Shown in pieces: positions 8,553 through 16,346 of a stretch of DNA of 64,000 bases. The translations under genes were made by a program, and so were the position numbers. The notes under the pieces are model-generated. The model was not told where the DNA came from. It saw only the letters and a program-made list of their open reading frames with translations, and ran no database searches. Every line of letters begins with the position of its first letter. The first letter of the stretch is position 1. The DNA comes from Micromonospora aurantiaca ATCC 27029 (lineage in GTDB: Bacteria; Actinomycetota; Actinomycetes; Mycobacteriales; Micromonosporaceae), in assembly GCF_000145235.1 (NCBI RefSeq), contig NC_014391.1, positions 1,798,001 to 1,862,000 on the forward strand. Reading direction: 5' to 3'.

Positions 8553-9952
8553 GCCGGTGGATACGCGGCCCGCTGCCGCGGCTGGGCCTGCGGGCGCGGC
8601 TGCTCGCGCTGGGCGTGCTGGGGCTGGCGGTCGGGTTCGCGTTCGGCGGGGCGCTGCTGCTGGGTGCGCTGGGCTGGACGCTGCAACGGTCGGTCGACGA
8701 GGAGGCGCTGCGTACCGCGGACGCGGTCGCGTTGCTGACCGCCGAGGACGCGCTGCCGGACCCGCTGCCTGTCGCGGGCGGGCAGTTGCGGGTGCAGGTG
8801 GTCGACGCGGAGGGCCGGATCCGGGCCGCCTCGATCGACGCGGACCGCCTGGTGCCGATGCTCGGCCCGGACGAGCTGCGCCCCGGGCAGCGGCAGCGGC
8901 TGGTGGTCGACGGGCGGCGCGCCGGCATGCCCGGCCCGGTCCGGGTGGTCACGGTGCCGGCCGGCACGGCGCAGGAGCCGCGTACGGTGCTGGTCGCCAA
9001 GTCGCTCACCGACGTGCGGCACAGCCTGCACGTGGTCCGCAACCTGCTGCTCGTGGGCTTCCCGCTGCTGGTGGCGGGGCTCGGCGTGGTGGCCTGGCGG
9101 GTGGTGGGCGCGACGCTCCGGCCGGTCGAGCAGTTGCGCAGCGGCGCCGCCGAGATCACCGGGCGGGCCGGGGCGGAGCGGCTGCCCGTACCGGCCGGGC
9201 AGGACGAGATCCACCGGCTCGCGGTCACACTCAACGACATGCTGGACCGGCTGGCCGCGTCCCGGGACCGCCAGCGCGCGTTCGTCGCCGACGCCGCGCA
9301 CGAGCTGCGCAGCCCGCTGACGAACATGCGTACCGAGCTGGAGGTGGCCCGGCGTCTCGGCGGCGACACCGACTGGCCGGCGGTCGCCGACGACCTGCTC
9401 GCCGACACGGAGCGGCTGAGCCGCCTGGTGGACGACCTGCTGCTGCTGGCCCGCCTCGACGAGCAGGACGCCCGGCCGTCCCCGGTCGGCCCGGTGGAGC
9501 TGGGGGAGCTGCTGCGCGGTGTGGCCGCCCGCTACCCGTCGCCGCCGGTCCGGCTGACGCCGCCGGACGCGCCCCGATGGGTGGAGGGGGACGCGGGGGA
9601 GCTGCGCCGGGTGCTGGTGAACCTGGTGGACAACGCGCTGCGGCACGCGTACTCCGCCGTGGAACTGGCCGTGAGCGGGCCGGACGGGGCGTACCACCTG
9701 ATCACGGTGACCGACGACGGGCCGGGCATCCCGGCGGCGGACCGGGAGCGGGTGTTCGCCCGGTTCACCCGGCTCGACGACGCGCGGGCCCGCGACGCGG
9801 GCGGCGCGGGCCTGGGCCTGGCCATCGTGCGTGAGCTGGTACGGCGGGCCGGCGGCACGGTGGAGCTGGCCGACGCGACGCCCGGCGCCGCCGCGCCGGG
9901 GCTGCGCGCGACGGTACGGCTGTCCGCGCTGGCCGAGCCGGACGCGGAGTGA
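8549..9952 (+). CDS. Sensor histidine kinase
   Basis: A 467-residue membrane kinase. Two transmembrane helices (about residues 17-45 and 165-190) flank an extracytoplasmic domain of about 120 residues. A HAMP linker, the H box AHELRSPLTN with His251, an N box (NLVDNALRHA), a G1 box DDGPGIP and G2 GAGLGLAIV follow in order. ATG 8549 overlaps the regulator stop by 4 nt. It would autophosphorylate His251 and pass phosphate to Asp51 of the upstream regulator. It converges on the TPR gene with 4 bp between stops. Confidence 0.95.
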   Translation: MSRWIRGPLPRLGLRARLLALGVLGLAVGFAFGGALLLGALGWTLQRSVDEEALRTADAVALLTAEDALPDPLPVAGGQLRVQVVDAEGRIRAASIDADRLVPMLGPDELRPGQRQRLVVDGRRAGMPGPVRVVTVPAGTAQEPRTVLVAKSLTDVRHSLHVVRNLLLVGFPLLVAGLGVVAWRVVGATLRPVEQLRSGAAEITGRAGAERLPVPAGQDEIHRLAVTLNDMLDRLAASRDRQRAFVADAAHELRSPLTNMRTELEVARRLGGDTDWPAVADDLLADTERLSRLVDDLLLLARLDEQDARPSPVGPVELGELLRGVAARYPSPPVRLTPPDAPRWVEGDAGELRRVLVNLVDNALRHAYSAVELAVSGPDGAYHLITVTDDGPGIPAADRERVFARFTRLDDARARDAGGAGLGLAIVRELVRRAGGTVELADATPGAAAPGLRATVRLSALAEPDAE

Positions 9953-9956
9953 GCGG

Positions 9957-11519
9957 TCAGCGGCGGCGCTTGGTGCAGACCGGGCCGGTGCGCGCGACCG
10001 TGTCGGTGGACCAGACGAGTGCCACAGTGAAGCAGTAGTCGGTGGTGCGGTCGAGCCCGTAGGCGATGTAGTCGGCCGACCCGGCGGGCAGCGTCGCGAA
10101 CGTGCCCTGCGGCTGCCCGGACCGGCCCCCGGCGACCACCACCGGCCCTTCCGCGCCGGCCGGGTACGTCCAGCTCAGCACGATGCTGTCGCGTCGGTCG
10201 GTGAGTGTGAACCTTCCGGGCGGCGTGCCAGGCTTGGCGGCTGCGGGAGTGGACGGCACGGGACCGGCGGAGGTGGGCGGCGGAGCGCTGGTGGCCGGTG
10301 GCGGGGCGTCGCGGCCGTCGTCCACCCGGGACACCCCGGCGATCACCGCGACGGTGCCGAGCAGCAGCGCCACCGCGACGCCGAGCACCACGAGCGGCAG
10401 CCAGGGCCGGGCGCGCCGCTCCGCGACGGGTGGCCGGGGCACGTGCACCGGCAAGTAGCGCGACGGCGGCTCGGGCGGGGGCGGCGGCACGCGGCGTACC
10501 CCGGCCTGGTCGTCGGCGAGACCGACCACTGTGGGCGGCAGCGGGTCGGCGTCCGGGCGCCACGGCTGCTCGGCCGGCTCGTCGGGCGGCCACGGGTAGT
10601 CGTCGAACCCGTCGGCCTCCGGCGCGGTACGCGGCGTCGGCACGTGCGCGGTCTCGGCGGCCCGTCCGGGTGGGTGGTAGAGCGGCGTCTCGACCGGTTC
10701 GTCGAGCGCGGGCGGCGAGTACGGCGGCAGGTCGTGCGGCCCTTCGGCGGGCGGGGGCACCCGGGCGGCGGGCACCACAGGCGTGGTCCGGGCGGGCGGC
10801 GGCTCGGGAGCCGGGGCGGGCGCGGGGCAGACGTGGTCCGGGTCGGCGGCGGCGCGGGCCAGCCCGGCCACCTGCGCGGCGAGCGGGTCGTCGGAGTCCA
10901 GGTGCAGCCGGCACAGCTCCTCGGCGAGCGTCAGGTGCTCGTGCGAGTCGGCGTACCGGCCGCAGTCGCGTTCCATCGCGCCGAGCTTCGCCAGCATCTT
11001 GATGCCGCTGGGGTGACCGTCGCCGTAGACCTCCCGGTGCAGCTCCCAGGCGTCCTGCAACCGGTCGCGGGCCACTTCGCACTGGCCGCGCGCGTACTCC
11101 ACGGTGGCCAGGTCGGCGTGCGCGGCGAGCACCCGCTGCGACTCCGGGCCGTCGCGTGCGGTCAGCTCGATGATGACGTCGGAGTAGAGCCGGGCCGCCC
11201 GCGCGTCGCTGCCGACCCGGTGCAGCACCGCGGCGAGCGTCGCGGCGGCGGTGACGGTGCGCTCGTCGGAGCGGCCGAACAGCCGGGTGGCCGCCGCGTA
11301 CGCGAATGCGGCCCAGCCACGGGCGGAGTGCGGCTCGCCGAGCGCGACCAGCACCCGGGCCTGGAGGCCGGCTGCCTCGGCCAGCTCGGCGGAGGCGTTG
11401 CCGGGTCGGGGATCCGCGTCGCTGAGCGCGTCGGCGAGCAGCCGTTGCGCGCCGTCGAGGTCGCCTTCGGACACCAGTTGGTGCGCCTGGACGGTCAGGT
11501 CAGCGAAGCCGGAGGACAC
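9957..11519 (-). CDS. TPR membrane protein with FN3-like C-terminal domain
   Basis: A 520-residue protein. Residues 1-220 form helical tetratricopeptide-like repeats (SEGDLDGAQRLLADAL, GEPHSARGWAAFAYAAA, YARGQCEVARDRLQDAWEL). A long Pro-rich linker (about 225-375) leads to one transmembrane helix (LPLVVLGVAVALLLGTVAVIAG), then a Ser/Pro spacer and an FN3-like beta domain (VLSWTYPAG, YGLDRTTDYCFTV). It is probably anchored with the TPR part inside and the FN3-like domain outside. Start GTG 11519. It may be a scaffold for protein contacts; no specific function is recognised. Confidence 0.7.
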   Translation of the reverse strand: MSSGFADLTVQAHQLVSEGDLDGAQRLLADALSDADPRPGNASAELAEAAGLQARVLVALGEPHSARGWAAFAYAAATRLFGRSDERTVTAAATLAAVLHRVGSDARAARLYSDVIIELTARDGPESQRVLAAHADLATVEYARGQCEVARDRLQDAWELHREVYGDGHPSGIKMLAKLGAMERDCGRYADSHEHLTLAEELCRLHLDSDDPLAAQVAGLARAAADPDHVCPAPAPAPEPPPARTTPVVPAARVPPPAEGPHDLPPYSPPALDEPVETPLYHPPGRAAETAHVPTPRTAPEADGFDDYPWPPDEPAEQPWRPDADPLPPTVVGLADDQAGVRRVPPPPPEPPSRYLPVHVPRPPVAERRARPWLPLVVLGVAVALLLGTVAVIAGVSRVDDGRDAPPPATSAPPPTSAGPVPSTPAAAKPGTPPGRFTLTDRRDSIVLSWTYPAGAEGPVVVAGGRSGQPQGTFATLPAGSADYIAYGLDRTTDYCFTVALVWSTDTVARTGPVCTKRRR

Positions 11520-11567
11520 GCCCCATCGTGCTCGTCCGGCGACGGTATGTACAAGACCCGCAGTGGA

Positions 11568-12029
11568 TCAGTTTGGTCCCGAATCCGTCAGGTGGTCGGC
11601 GAGCGTCTCGCTGATCCGGCGGAGCTGGTCGACCTGGGCCGGGCTGAGCGCGTCGAACAGGTGCCGGCGTACCCCCTCGACGTGGCCGGGCGCGGCGGCG
11701 GCCAGGGTGGCGAAGCCCTCGTCGGTGAGTACGGCGACCTGCCCGCGCCGGTCGGTGGGGCAGTCCTCCCGGCGGATCCAGCCGGACGCCTCCAGCCGGG
11801 CGGCGGCGTGCGACAGCCGGCTGCGCGAGGAGCCGGTCAGCTCGGCCAGCTCGCTCATCCGCAGCCGCCGGCCGGGGGCCTCGGAGAGGCGGACAAGGAT
11901 CTCGTAGTACGCGTGCGGCATGCCCGCGTCGTGTTGCAGCTCGCGGTCGAGTGTCTCCATCAGCGCCCGGGAGGCGGTCAGGAAGGCCCGCCAGGTCCGC
12001 TGCTCGTCGGGGTCCAGCCACCGGGTCAT
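11568..12029 (-). CDS. MarR-family transcriptional regulator
   Basis: A 153-residue protein with the MarR winged helix: LVRLSEAPGRRLRMSELAELTG, SRSRLSHAAARLEASGWI and a wing with RRGQVAVLTDEG. I chose ATG 12029 because a minus-strand -35 TTGAGC, 16-nt spacer and TATGAT -10 would place transcription start at or next to this ATG, giving a leaderless message; an upstream ATG at 12041 overlaps the -10. It is divergent from a VOC protein and an inverted repeat lies between them, so it probably represses both and responds to a small aromatic or electrophilic ligand. Confidence 0.9.
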   Translation of the reverse strand: MTRWLDPDEQRTWRAFLTASRALMETLDRELQHDAGMPHAYYEILVRLSEAPGRRLRMSELAELTGSSRSRLSHAAARLEASGWIRREDCPTDRRGQVAVLTDEGFATLAAAAPGHVEGVRRHLFDALSPAQVDQLRRISETLADHLTDSGPN

Positions 12030-12051
12030 GACGCCCATCATAGCGCCGATA

Positions 12052-12065
12052 GTTGAACGCTCAAC
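12052..12065. promoter_or_regulatory. MarR operator overlapping divergent promoters
   Basis: GTTGAACGCTCAAC is an imperfect palindrome (GTTGA-N4-TCAAC). It overlaps the -35 box of both the minus-strand marR promoter (TTGAGC) and the plus-strand VOC promoter (TTGAAC, 17-nt spacer, TACGGT at 12076-12081). Binding here would block both genes. Confidence 0.6.
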
Positions 12066-12088
12066 AAAATGGGGGTACGGTCGGTGGC

Positions 12089-12610
12089 ATGGGCATCCAC
12101 CGACTCAACCACGCCGTCCTCTACGTCAGTGACCTGGAGCGCAGCGTCGCCTTCTACAGCGACGTGCTGGGCTTCCGCCGGGTTCCGATGACGCCCGAGG
12201 GCTTCCGCGGCGCCGCCTTCCTCCAGGCGCCCGACTCCACCAACGACCACGACCTCGGGCTGTTCGAGATCGGTGCGGCGGCCGGGGCGTCCCAGGCCGG
12301 CCGGGCCACCGTCGGGCTCTACCACCTGGCCTGGGAGCTGGACACGCTCGACGAGCTGGGCGCCACCGCCGAGCGGCTCTCCGCCGCCGGAGCGCTGGTC
12401 GGCGCGTCCGACCACGGCACCACCAAGAGCCTCTACGGCCGCGACCCGGACGGCCTGGAGTTCGAGATCGTCTGGATCGTCCCGGCCGACCTGCTGGACG
12501 ACGCCGCGCTCGCCGCGCGTACCCGCATCGGGCGGCTCGACCTCGACCGCGAGCGGCAGCGCTACGGCGGGCAGACGCGCGGCGGCGTGGGCATCTCCGT
12601 CCCGGTCTGA
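12089..12610 (+). CDS. VOC-superfamily (glyoxalase/dioxygenase fold) protein
   Basis: A 173-residue protein with two beta-alpha-beta-beta-beta modules: HAVLYVSDLERSVAFYSDVLGF at the start and YHLAWELDTLDELGATAERL with GRDPDGLEFEIVW in the second half. Metal-ligand candidates are His8, His in YHLAWE and Glu in LEFEI, as in extradiol dioxygenases and glyoxalases. I chose ATG 12089 because the -10 box TACGGT at 12076-12081 rules out the upstream start at 12053. Substrate unknown; control by the divergent MarR protein suggests detoxification or catabolism of a small molecule. Confidence 0.85.
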   Translation: MGIHRLNHAVLYVSDLERSVAFYSDVLGFRRVPMTPEGFRGAAFLQAPDSTNDHDLGLFEIGAAAGASQAGRATVGLYHLAWELDTLDELGATAERLSAAGALVGASDHGTTKSLYGRDPDGLEFEIVWIVPADLLDDAALAARTRIGRLDLDRERQRYGGQTRGGVGISVPV

Positions 12611-12658
12611 GCGGGGTTCACGGCCGGGCCCGCCGCGCCGTGCGGTAGAAACGGCACC

Positions 12659-13561
12659 ATGTCCACCGACGCCGTTCTGCGCGAGTTGCTCGTCCGCCGG
12701 CTCGACCACTGGCTCCCCGCCGCGCTGCACCGGGCGCGGCGGGCCACGCTCGCGCTCGCGTACGCCGGAGGTGACGCCACCGGCGCCGAGGAGGCGTTGC
12801 GGGTGGTGGCCGAGTTCGCCGACCGGCTGCGCGGGCGGCGGCTGACCGTGCTGGTCGTGGCCGACGACGGCACCGACCTGCCGGTACGCCTCGGCGCCGC
12901 CGAGGCCGCCCTGCCCGCCGACGTCGCCGTGCACCTGGTGCCGGGCGGCCCGGACCGGCTGCCGGTGGCGCTCAAGGCGGCCGGTGCGGCAGGTGCGCCG
13001 CTGCTCACAGTGGCCGACGGCGCCGACCCGGACCCGGCCCTGCTCGCCGCCGCCGCGTCCGGGCGCCCGGCCGAACTGCTGCTGGTCACCGCGCCCGGCC
13101 GTTCGCTGCGCCCGGCGCTCACCGACGCCGGGTTCCCGCTCGTCACCGAGGTCGAGCTGGTGCCCGACGGGGACGGCCCGGCACGGCTGCTCGGCTACGG
13201 CACGGTCTCCGACCACGGGCTGGAGGCGGTCAAGGAGGCGCTCTGGGCGGTCGACGAGTACGCCGGTGTGCGCTACCGCGACCCGGCCGACCCGCAGGGC
13301 CGGCTGCTCGACATCTCACTCGACCCCGAGCCCGGTCCGCTGCGCCGGGAACTGCTGGCCGAGCTGGCCCGCTCCGGCCCGCGTACGGTCACCGAGCTGC
13401 GCCGCTTCGCCACCACCTCGACCGTCTACCGGGCCGCCGACGTCAACCGGGCGCTGACCTCGCTGCTCGCCTCGGGCGCGGTGACCCGCGACCCGGAGCA
13501 CGGCCGGCTCGGCGGGGACGTGACGATCAGCGCCGTCCCGACCGCTGGGTCATCTGCTTGA
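12659..13561 (+). CDS. Conserved actinobacterial protein of unknown function, winged-helix-like C-terminus
   Basis: A 300-residue protein not recognised as a named family. Residues 1-180 alternate helices and beta strands in a Rossmann-like pattern (TLALAYAGGD, LTVLVVADDG, PLLTVADG). Residues 225-300 look like a winged helix (LLAELARSGPRTVTELRRF, DVNRALTSLLASGAV). The C-terminal 35 bp overlap the convergent ion-channel gene. The start follows a 48-bp gap after the VOC gene, so co-transcription is possible. A DNA- or nucleotide-binding role is only a guess. Confidence 0.65.
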   Translation: MSTDAVLRELLVRRLDHWLPAALHRARRATLALAYAGGDATGAEEALRVVAEFADRLRGRRLTVLVVADDGTDLPVRLGAAEAALPADVAVHLVPGGPDRLPVALKAAGAAGAPLLTVADGADPDPALLAAAASGRPAELLLVTAPGRSLRPALTDAGFPLVTEVELVPDGDGPARLLGYGTVSDHGLEAVKEALWAVDEYAGVRYRDPADPQGRLLDISLDPEPGPLRRELLAELARSGPRTVTELRRFATTSTVYRAADVNRALTSLLASGAVTRDPEHGRLGGDVTISAVPTAGSSA

Positions 13562-14045
13562 CCACTATCGACGCCCCGGTGGCGACCACACCGATGCTGA
13601 ACACCATCTGCGCGCACACCGCCACCCGGGCGATCTGACCCTGGGCGTGCACGTCGCCGTACCCGACTGTGGTGAGCGTCGCGAGTGCGAAGTAGAGCGC
13701 GTCGACGCGGGTCCGCAGGCCGACGAACTCCCCGGGCCGGGTGTTCGCCACCACGTAGTCGCCGAGCGCGAAGACCAGCAGCCCGGCGATCAGCGCGACC
13801 GCGAGCCGGGTCAGCGCCCGGTCCTCGTCCCGGCCGGTCGGCTGGTCCCGGACGAGCTGGCGGCGGACCTGGCCGGTGACCAGGAACGCGATCACCCCCA
13901 CCAGGACCGCCGTGCCGATCGAGCGCAGGGCCAGCCGCAGGCCGTTCGGATCGGCCTCGACCGGCACCAGGAAGTAGCCGACCAGCATGAGGGCGCAGGC
14001 CGCGACGGCCCGCCGTCGCAACCGCCGCAGGGACACGTCCGCCAT
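13527..14045 (-). CDS. Two-TM potassium-channel-type protein
   Basis: A 172-residue membrane protein with hydrophobic helices at about 12-28, 40-60, 85-105 and 140-165 and the K+ selectivity filter TLTTVGYGD in the pore loop before the last helix (Ion_trans_2 / Pfam PF07885). Length fits a minimal tetrameric K+ channel with no RCK domain. The 3' end overlaps the convergent upstream gene by 35 bp. Confidence 0.85.
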   Translation of the reverse strand: MADVSLRRLRRRAVAACALMLVGYFLVPVEADPNGLRLALRSIGTAVLVGVIAFLVTGQVRRQLVRDQPTGRDEDRALTRLAVALIAGLLVFALGDYVVANTRPGEFVGLRTRVDALYFALATLTTVGYGDVHAQGQIARVAVCAQMVFSIGVVATGASIVVKQMTQRSGRR

Positions 14046-14109
14046 GCGGCGATTCTCCGGTCACCGGAACGCCGTGGTCGGCGGAACCGCGAACCCGGCC
14101 GGTACGACG

Positions 14110-14143
14110 ATCGGGGCGCCGGCGTTGTCGCCGGCGCCCCGAT
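14110..14143. terminator. Strong hairpin terminator after the DUF4236 gene
   Basis: A 14-bp perfect stem (ATCGGGGCGCCGGC, 14110-14123, with 14130-14143) and 6-nt loop, 15 bp beyond the stop of the small minus-strand gene. Confidence 0.75.
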
Positions 14144-14157
14144 CCACGTCCGGGTGG

Positions 14158-14337
14158 TCAGGCCCGGGTCTTGTCCTGCTTCCAGGACAGCGGCCCCGGA
14201 AGGTCCACGCGGTGGGCGCGGGTGTTCGAGTTCCAGGACCAGCGGCCGATCTTGATGCTCCACGACGAGAAGCCGTTCTGGGTGAAGTGGAGGATCAGCG
14301 GTCCGTACTTCTTGCGCTTGCGGAACTGGACGCCCAT
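14158..14337 (-). CDS. DUF4236-type small protein
   Basis: A 59-residue basic protein. It begins MGVQFRKRKKYGP and continues LILHFTQNGFSSWSIKIG, the pattern of the DUF4236 N-terminal domain (a small beta domain with FRK and a downstream G-S-S/W-G turn). Translation is supported by AAGGAGG about 9 nt before ATG 14337 and by a strong terminator hairpin right after the stop. Function unknown for the family. Confidence 0.7.
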   Translation of the reverse strand: MGVQFRKRKKYGPLILHFTQNGFSSWSIKIGRWSWNSNTRAHRVDLPGPLSWKQDKTRA

Positions 14338-14484
14338 CGGGGGTGCCTCCTTCGTCTCCCTGCCTCTGCGATCTGGAACATGCCCGGATCGACGATTCGC
14401 GAAACCATGCCCGGTCCGCTCTGGACGGTGGGACCGTCACCCGGCAAAATCTCTATCCAACGGGTAGGTGTTAAGGAGTCGTAA

Positions 14485-14577
14485 ATGCTGGTGGTGGCGG
14501 GTAGTAACAATGCCAGCGACGAAAGTCTCACTCTTTGGAAGGGCGTTGACCGGCGCGGAGAGCGGTCGGCAGCATGA
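14485..14577 (+). CDS. Short leader ORF (30 aa), first of a coupled chain
   Basis: MLVVAGSNNASDESLTLWKG begins the 30-residue peptide. AAGGAG lies 6 nt before ATG 14485, a better ribosome site than that of any later gene in this operon. Its TGA overlaps the ATG of the next small ORF (ATGA). Not recognised; could be a leader peptide that controls the flavin reductase/nitroreductase genes by coupling. Confidence 0.4.
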   Translation: MLVVAGSNNASDESLTLWKGVDRRGERSAA

Positions 14578-14714
14578 GTGCTGGTCGCCCCGCATCGCAT
14601 CCCTCATCCGGGGGTATCGGGAGAGAACACCGTGCCGCCGCTGCTACCCCTGGACTGGAGGCTCTCGTGGACCGGTTGCACTCACCGTCGCGCCGACAGC
14701 TGGTGGCGTCGTGA
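14574..14714 (+). CDS. Short ORF (46 aa) coupled to flavin reductase
   Basis: Starts at ATG 14574 inside the stop of the 30-aa ORF and ends with TGA 14712-14714 overlapping the GTG of the flavin reductase. The peptide ends SPSRRQLVAS and is Ala/Ser/Arg-rich. The SRR element resembles actinobacterial attenuator leader peptides (e.g. those with an SRRHVDL motif) only weakly. It lacks its own good ribosome site, so translation would depend on the upstream ORF. Confidence 0.4.
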   Translation: MSAGRPASHPSSGGIGREHRAAAATPGLEALVDRLHSPSRRQLVAS

Positions 14715-15274
14715 CCACCGTGGACCGGCCCGGCGCCGCCACCGTCGAGCTGCGCCCGGTCGACGTCGACTCGTTCCGCGGCCTGCTGCGCCGCCAGGCG
14801 TCCACGGTCACCGTCGTCACCACCCCCGGCCTGCGCGGCAACCGGATGCGGCCGGACCTGCCGCCGGCCGGCTTCACCGCCACCTCGTTCACGTCGGTGT
14901 CGCTCGACCCGCCGCTGGTCTCGGTCTGCCTGGGCCGCGCGTCGTCGAGCTGGCCCACAGTCGAGCAGGCCGAACACGTCGCGGTGCACCTGCTCGCCTC
15001 CGGCCAGCAGGAGATCGCGCAGATCTTCGCCACCAGCGGCATCGACCGGTTCACCGCCCACCCGGGCTGGACCATCGGGCCGTTCGGCGTGCCGCTGATC
15101 GGCGACGCGCTCGCAGTGCTGCTGTGCCGGGTCGTGCGCCGGATCGAGGCGGGCGACCACACCATCCTGCTCGGCGAGCCGCTCGCGCTCGGCGCGGGCG
15201 AGGACGGCGACCCGCTGCTGCACCACCGGGGCGGCTACACCACCACGCTCGGCGACTGGCCCGAGGCGTGGTGA
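14711..15274 (+). CDS. Flavin reductase domain protein (FMN-binding split barrel)
   Basis: A 187-residue protein of the flavin reductase-like/RutF type: FRGLLRRQASTVTVVTT, GFTATSFTSVSLDPPLVSVCLG and the HLLASGQQEIAQIFA helix, then DHTILLGEPLAL. It would reduce flavin with NAD(P)H to supply a partner oxygenase or oxidoreductase. GTG 14711 is favoured by the start-stop overlap with the small ORF before it. The stop overlaps the GTG of the nitroreductase, so both are made together. Confidence 0.85.
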   Translation: MTTVDRPGAATVELRPVDVDSFRGLLRRQASTVTVVTTPGLRGNRMRPDLPPAGFTATSFTSVSLDPPLVSVCLGRASSSWPTVEQAEHVAVHLLASGQQEIAQIFATSGIDRFTAHPGWTIGPFGVPLIGDALAVLLCRVVRRIEAGDHTILLGEPLALGAGEDGDPLLHHRGGYTTTLGDWPEAW

Positions 15275-15882
15275 CCGCCGCCGCCGACGACCTGATCGCG
15301 CTCGACCGGGCCGCCCAGGACCTGCTGTTCCGGGCCGCCCGCACCGCCAACGCGTTCACCGACGAGCCGGTCGCCGACGAGCAGGTCCGCGCCGTCCACG
15401 ACCTGATCCGGTACGGCCCGACAGCGATGAACGCCCAGCCGCTGCGGGTGCTGCTGCTGCGCTCCGCCGAGGCCCGGGCGCGGCTGCTGCCGTATGTCAG
15501 CGCCGGCAACCGGGACAAGACGGCGACCGCGCCGCTGACCGCCGTGCTCGCCGCCGACGTGGACTGGCACGACCGGCTGCCCGAACTGTTCCCGCACCGC
15601 CCCGGCGCCCGCGACTGGTTCACCGGCGACCCGGCCGGCCGGGAGGCGCAGGCCCGGTTCAACGCCGCGCTCCAGATCGGCTACCTGCTGGTCGGCGTAC
15701 GCGCCGCCGGGCTGGCCGCCGGACCGATGGCCGGATTCGACGCCGCAGGCGTGGAACGCGAGTTCTTCCCCGGCGGGCGGCACCGGGTGCTGCTGCTGAT
15801 GAACATCGGCCGCCCGGCGCCGGACGCCTGGCGGGAACGGCTGCCGCGCCTGCCCTACGAGGAGGTCGTCGGCACGCTGTGA
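15271..15882 (+). CDS. Nitroreductase-family protein (RutE/malonic-semialdehyde-reductase-like)
   Basis: A 203-residue FMN enzyme. The motifs RTANAFTDEPVADEQVRAVHDL, YGPTAMNAQPLRVLLL and the ALQIGYLLVGVRAAGLAAGPM segment match the HadB/RutE branch, which reduces small aldehydes or quinones with NAD(P)H. Start GTG 15271 overlaps the flavin reductase stop (GTGA). Pairing of RutE- and RutF-like proteins recalls the Rut pyrimidine pathway, but no RutA oxygenase is visible here. Confidence 0.85.
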   Translation: MTAAADDLIALDRAAQDLLFRAARTANAFTDEPVADEQVRAVHDLIRYGPTAMNAQPLRVLLLRSAEARARLLPYVSAGNRDKTATAPLTAVLAADVDWHDRLPELFPHRPGARDWFTGDPAGREAQARFNAALQIGYLLVGVRAAGLAAGPMAGFDAAGVEREFFPGGRHRVLLLMNIGRPAPDAWRERLPRLPYEEVVGTL

Positions 15883-15883
15883 A

Positions 15884-16339
15884 TCAGCGCGGCTCCCACG
15901 CGTCCGGCTGCGCGGTCAGCTTGCGCACGTGCGCCGGCAGCCGGCCGCTGACCAGCTCGTCCAGGCTCACCTCGTCGACCACCCGGCGCACCGACGCGCG
16001 TACCGCCACCCAGAGGCGGGGCAGATTCTCCGCCGCCCCCTCGTACCGGGTCTCCTCGGGACGCAGCCCGCGTACCCCCGCGAGCGGACCGTCGACGGCG
16101 CGCAACACGTGCCCGATGGTGATCTCCCGCGGCGGCCGGGCCAGCGTGTAGCCGCCCTCGGCGCCGCGCTGGGCCCGGACGACCCCGGCCCGGCGCAGGT
16201 CGGCCAGCACCGCCTCGAGGAACTTGCGCGGCATGTCCTGCTCCGCCGCGATGGCCTGGGTGGACAGCAGGGTCGGGTACGCGGTGGCCAGGCTCAGGGC
16301 TGCCCGGACCGCGTAGTCGCCGCGCGCGGAGATCTGCAC
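15884..16339 (-). CDS. Rrf2-family transcriptional regulator without Fe-S cysteines
   Basis: A 151-residue protein with the Rrf2 N-terminal winged helix (MQISARGDYAVRAALSLA, DMPRKFLEAVLADLRRAGVV, RGAEGGYTLARP). It has no cysteine at all, so unlike IscR, NsrR or RsrR it cannot carry an iron-sulfur cluster through Cys ligands. It converges on the nitroreductase with 1 bp between stops. Targets unknown. Confidence 0.9.
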   Translation of the reverse strand: MQISARGDYAVRAALSLATAYPTLLSTQAIAAEQDMPRKFLEAVLADLRRAGVVRAQRGAEGGYTLARPPREITIGHVLRAVDGPLAGVRGLRPEETRYEGAAENLPRLWVAVRASVRRVVDEVSLDELVSGRLPAHVRKLTAQPDAWEPR

Positions 16340-16346
16340 AGTGCCA

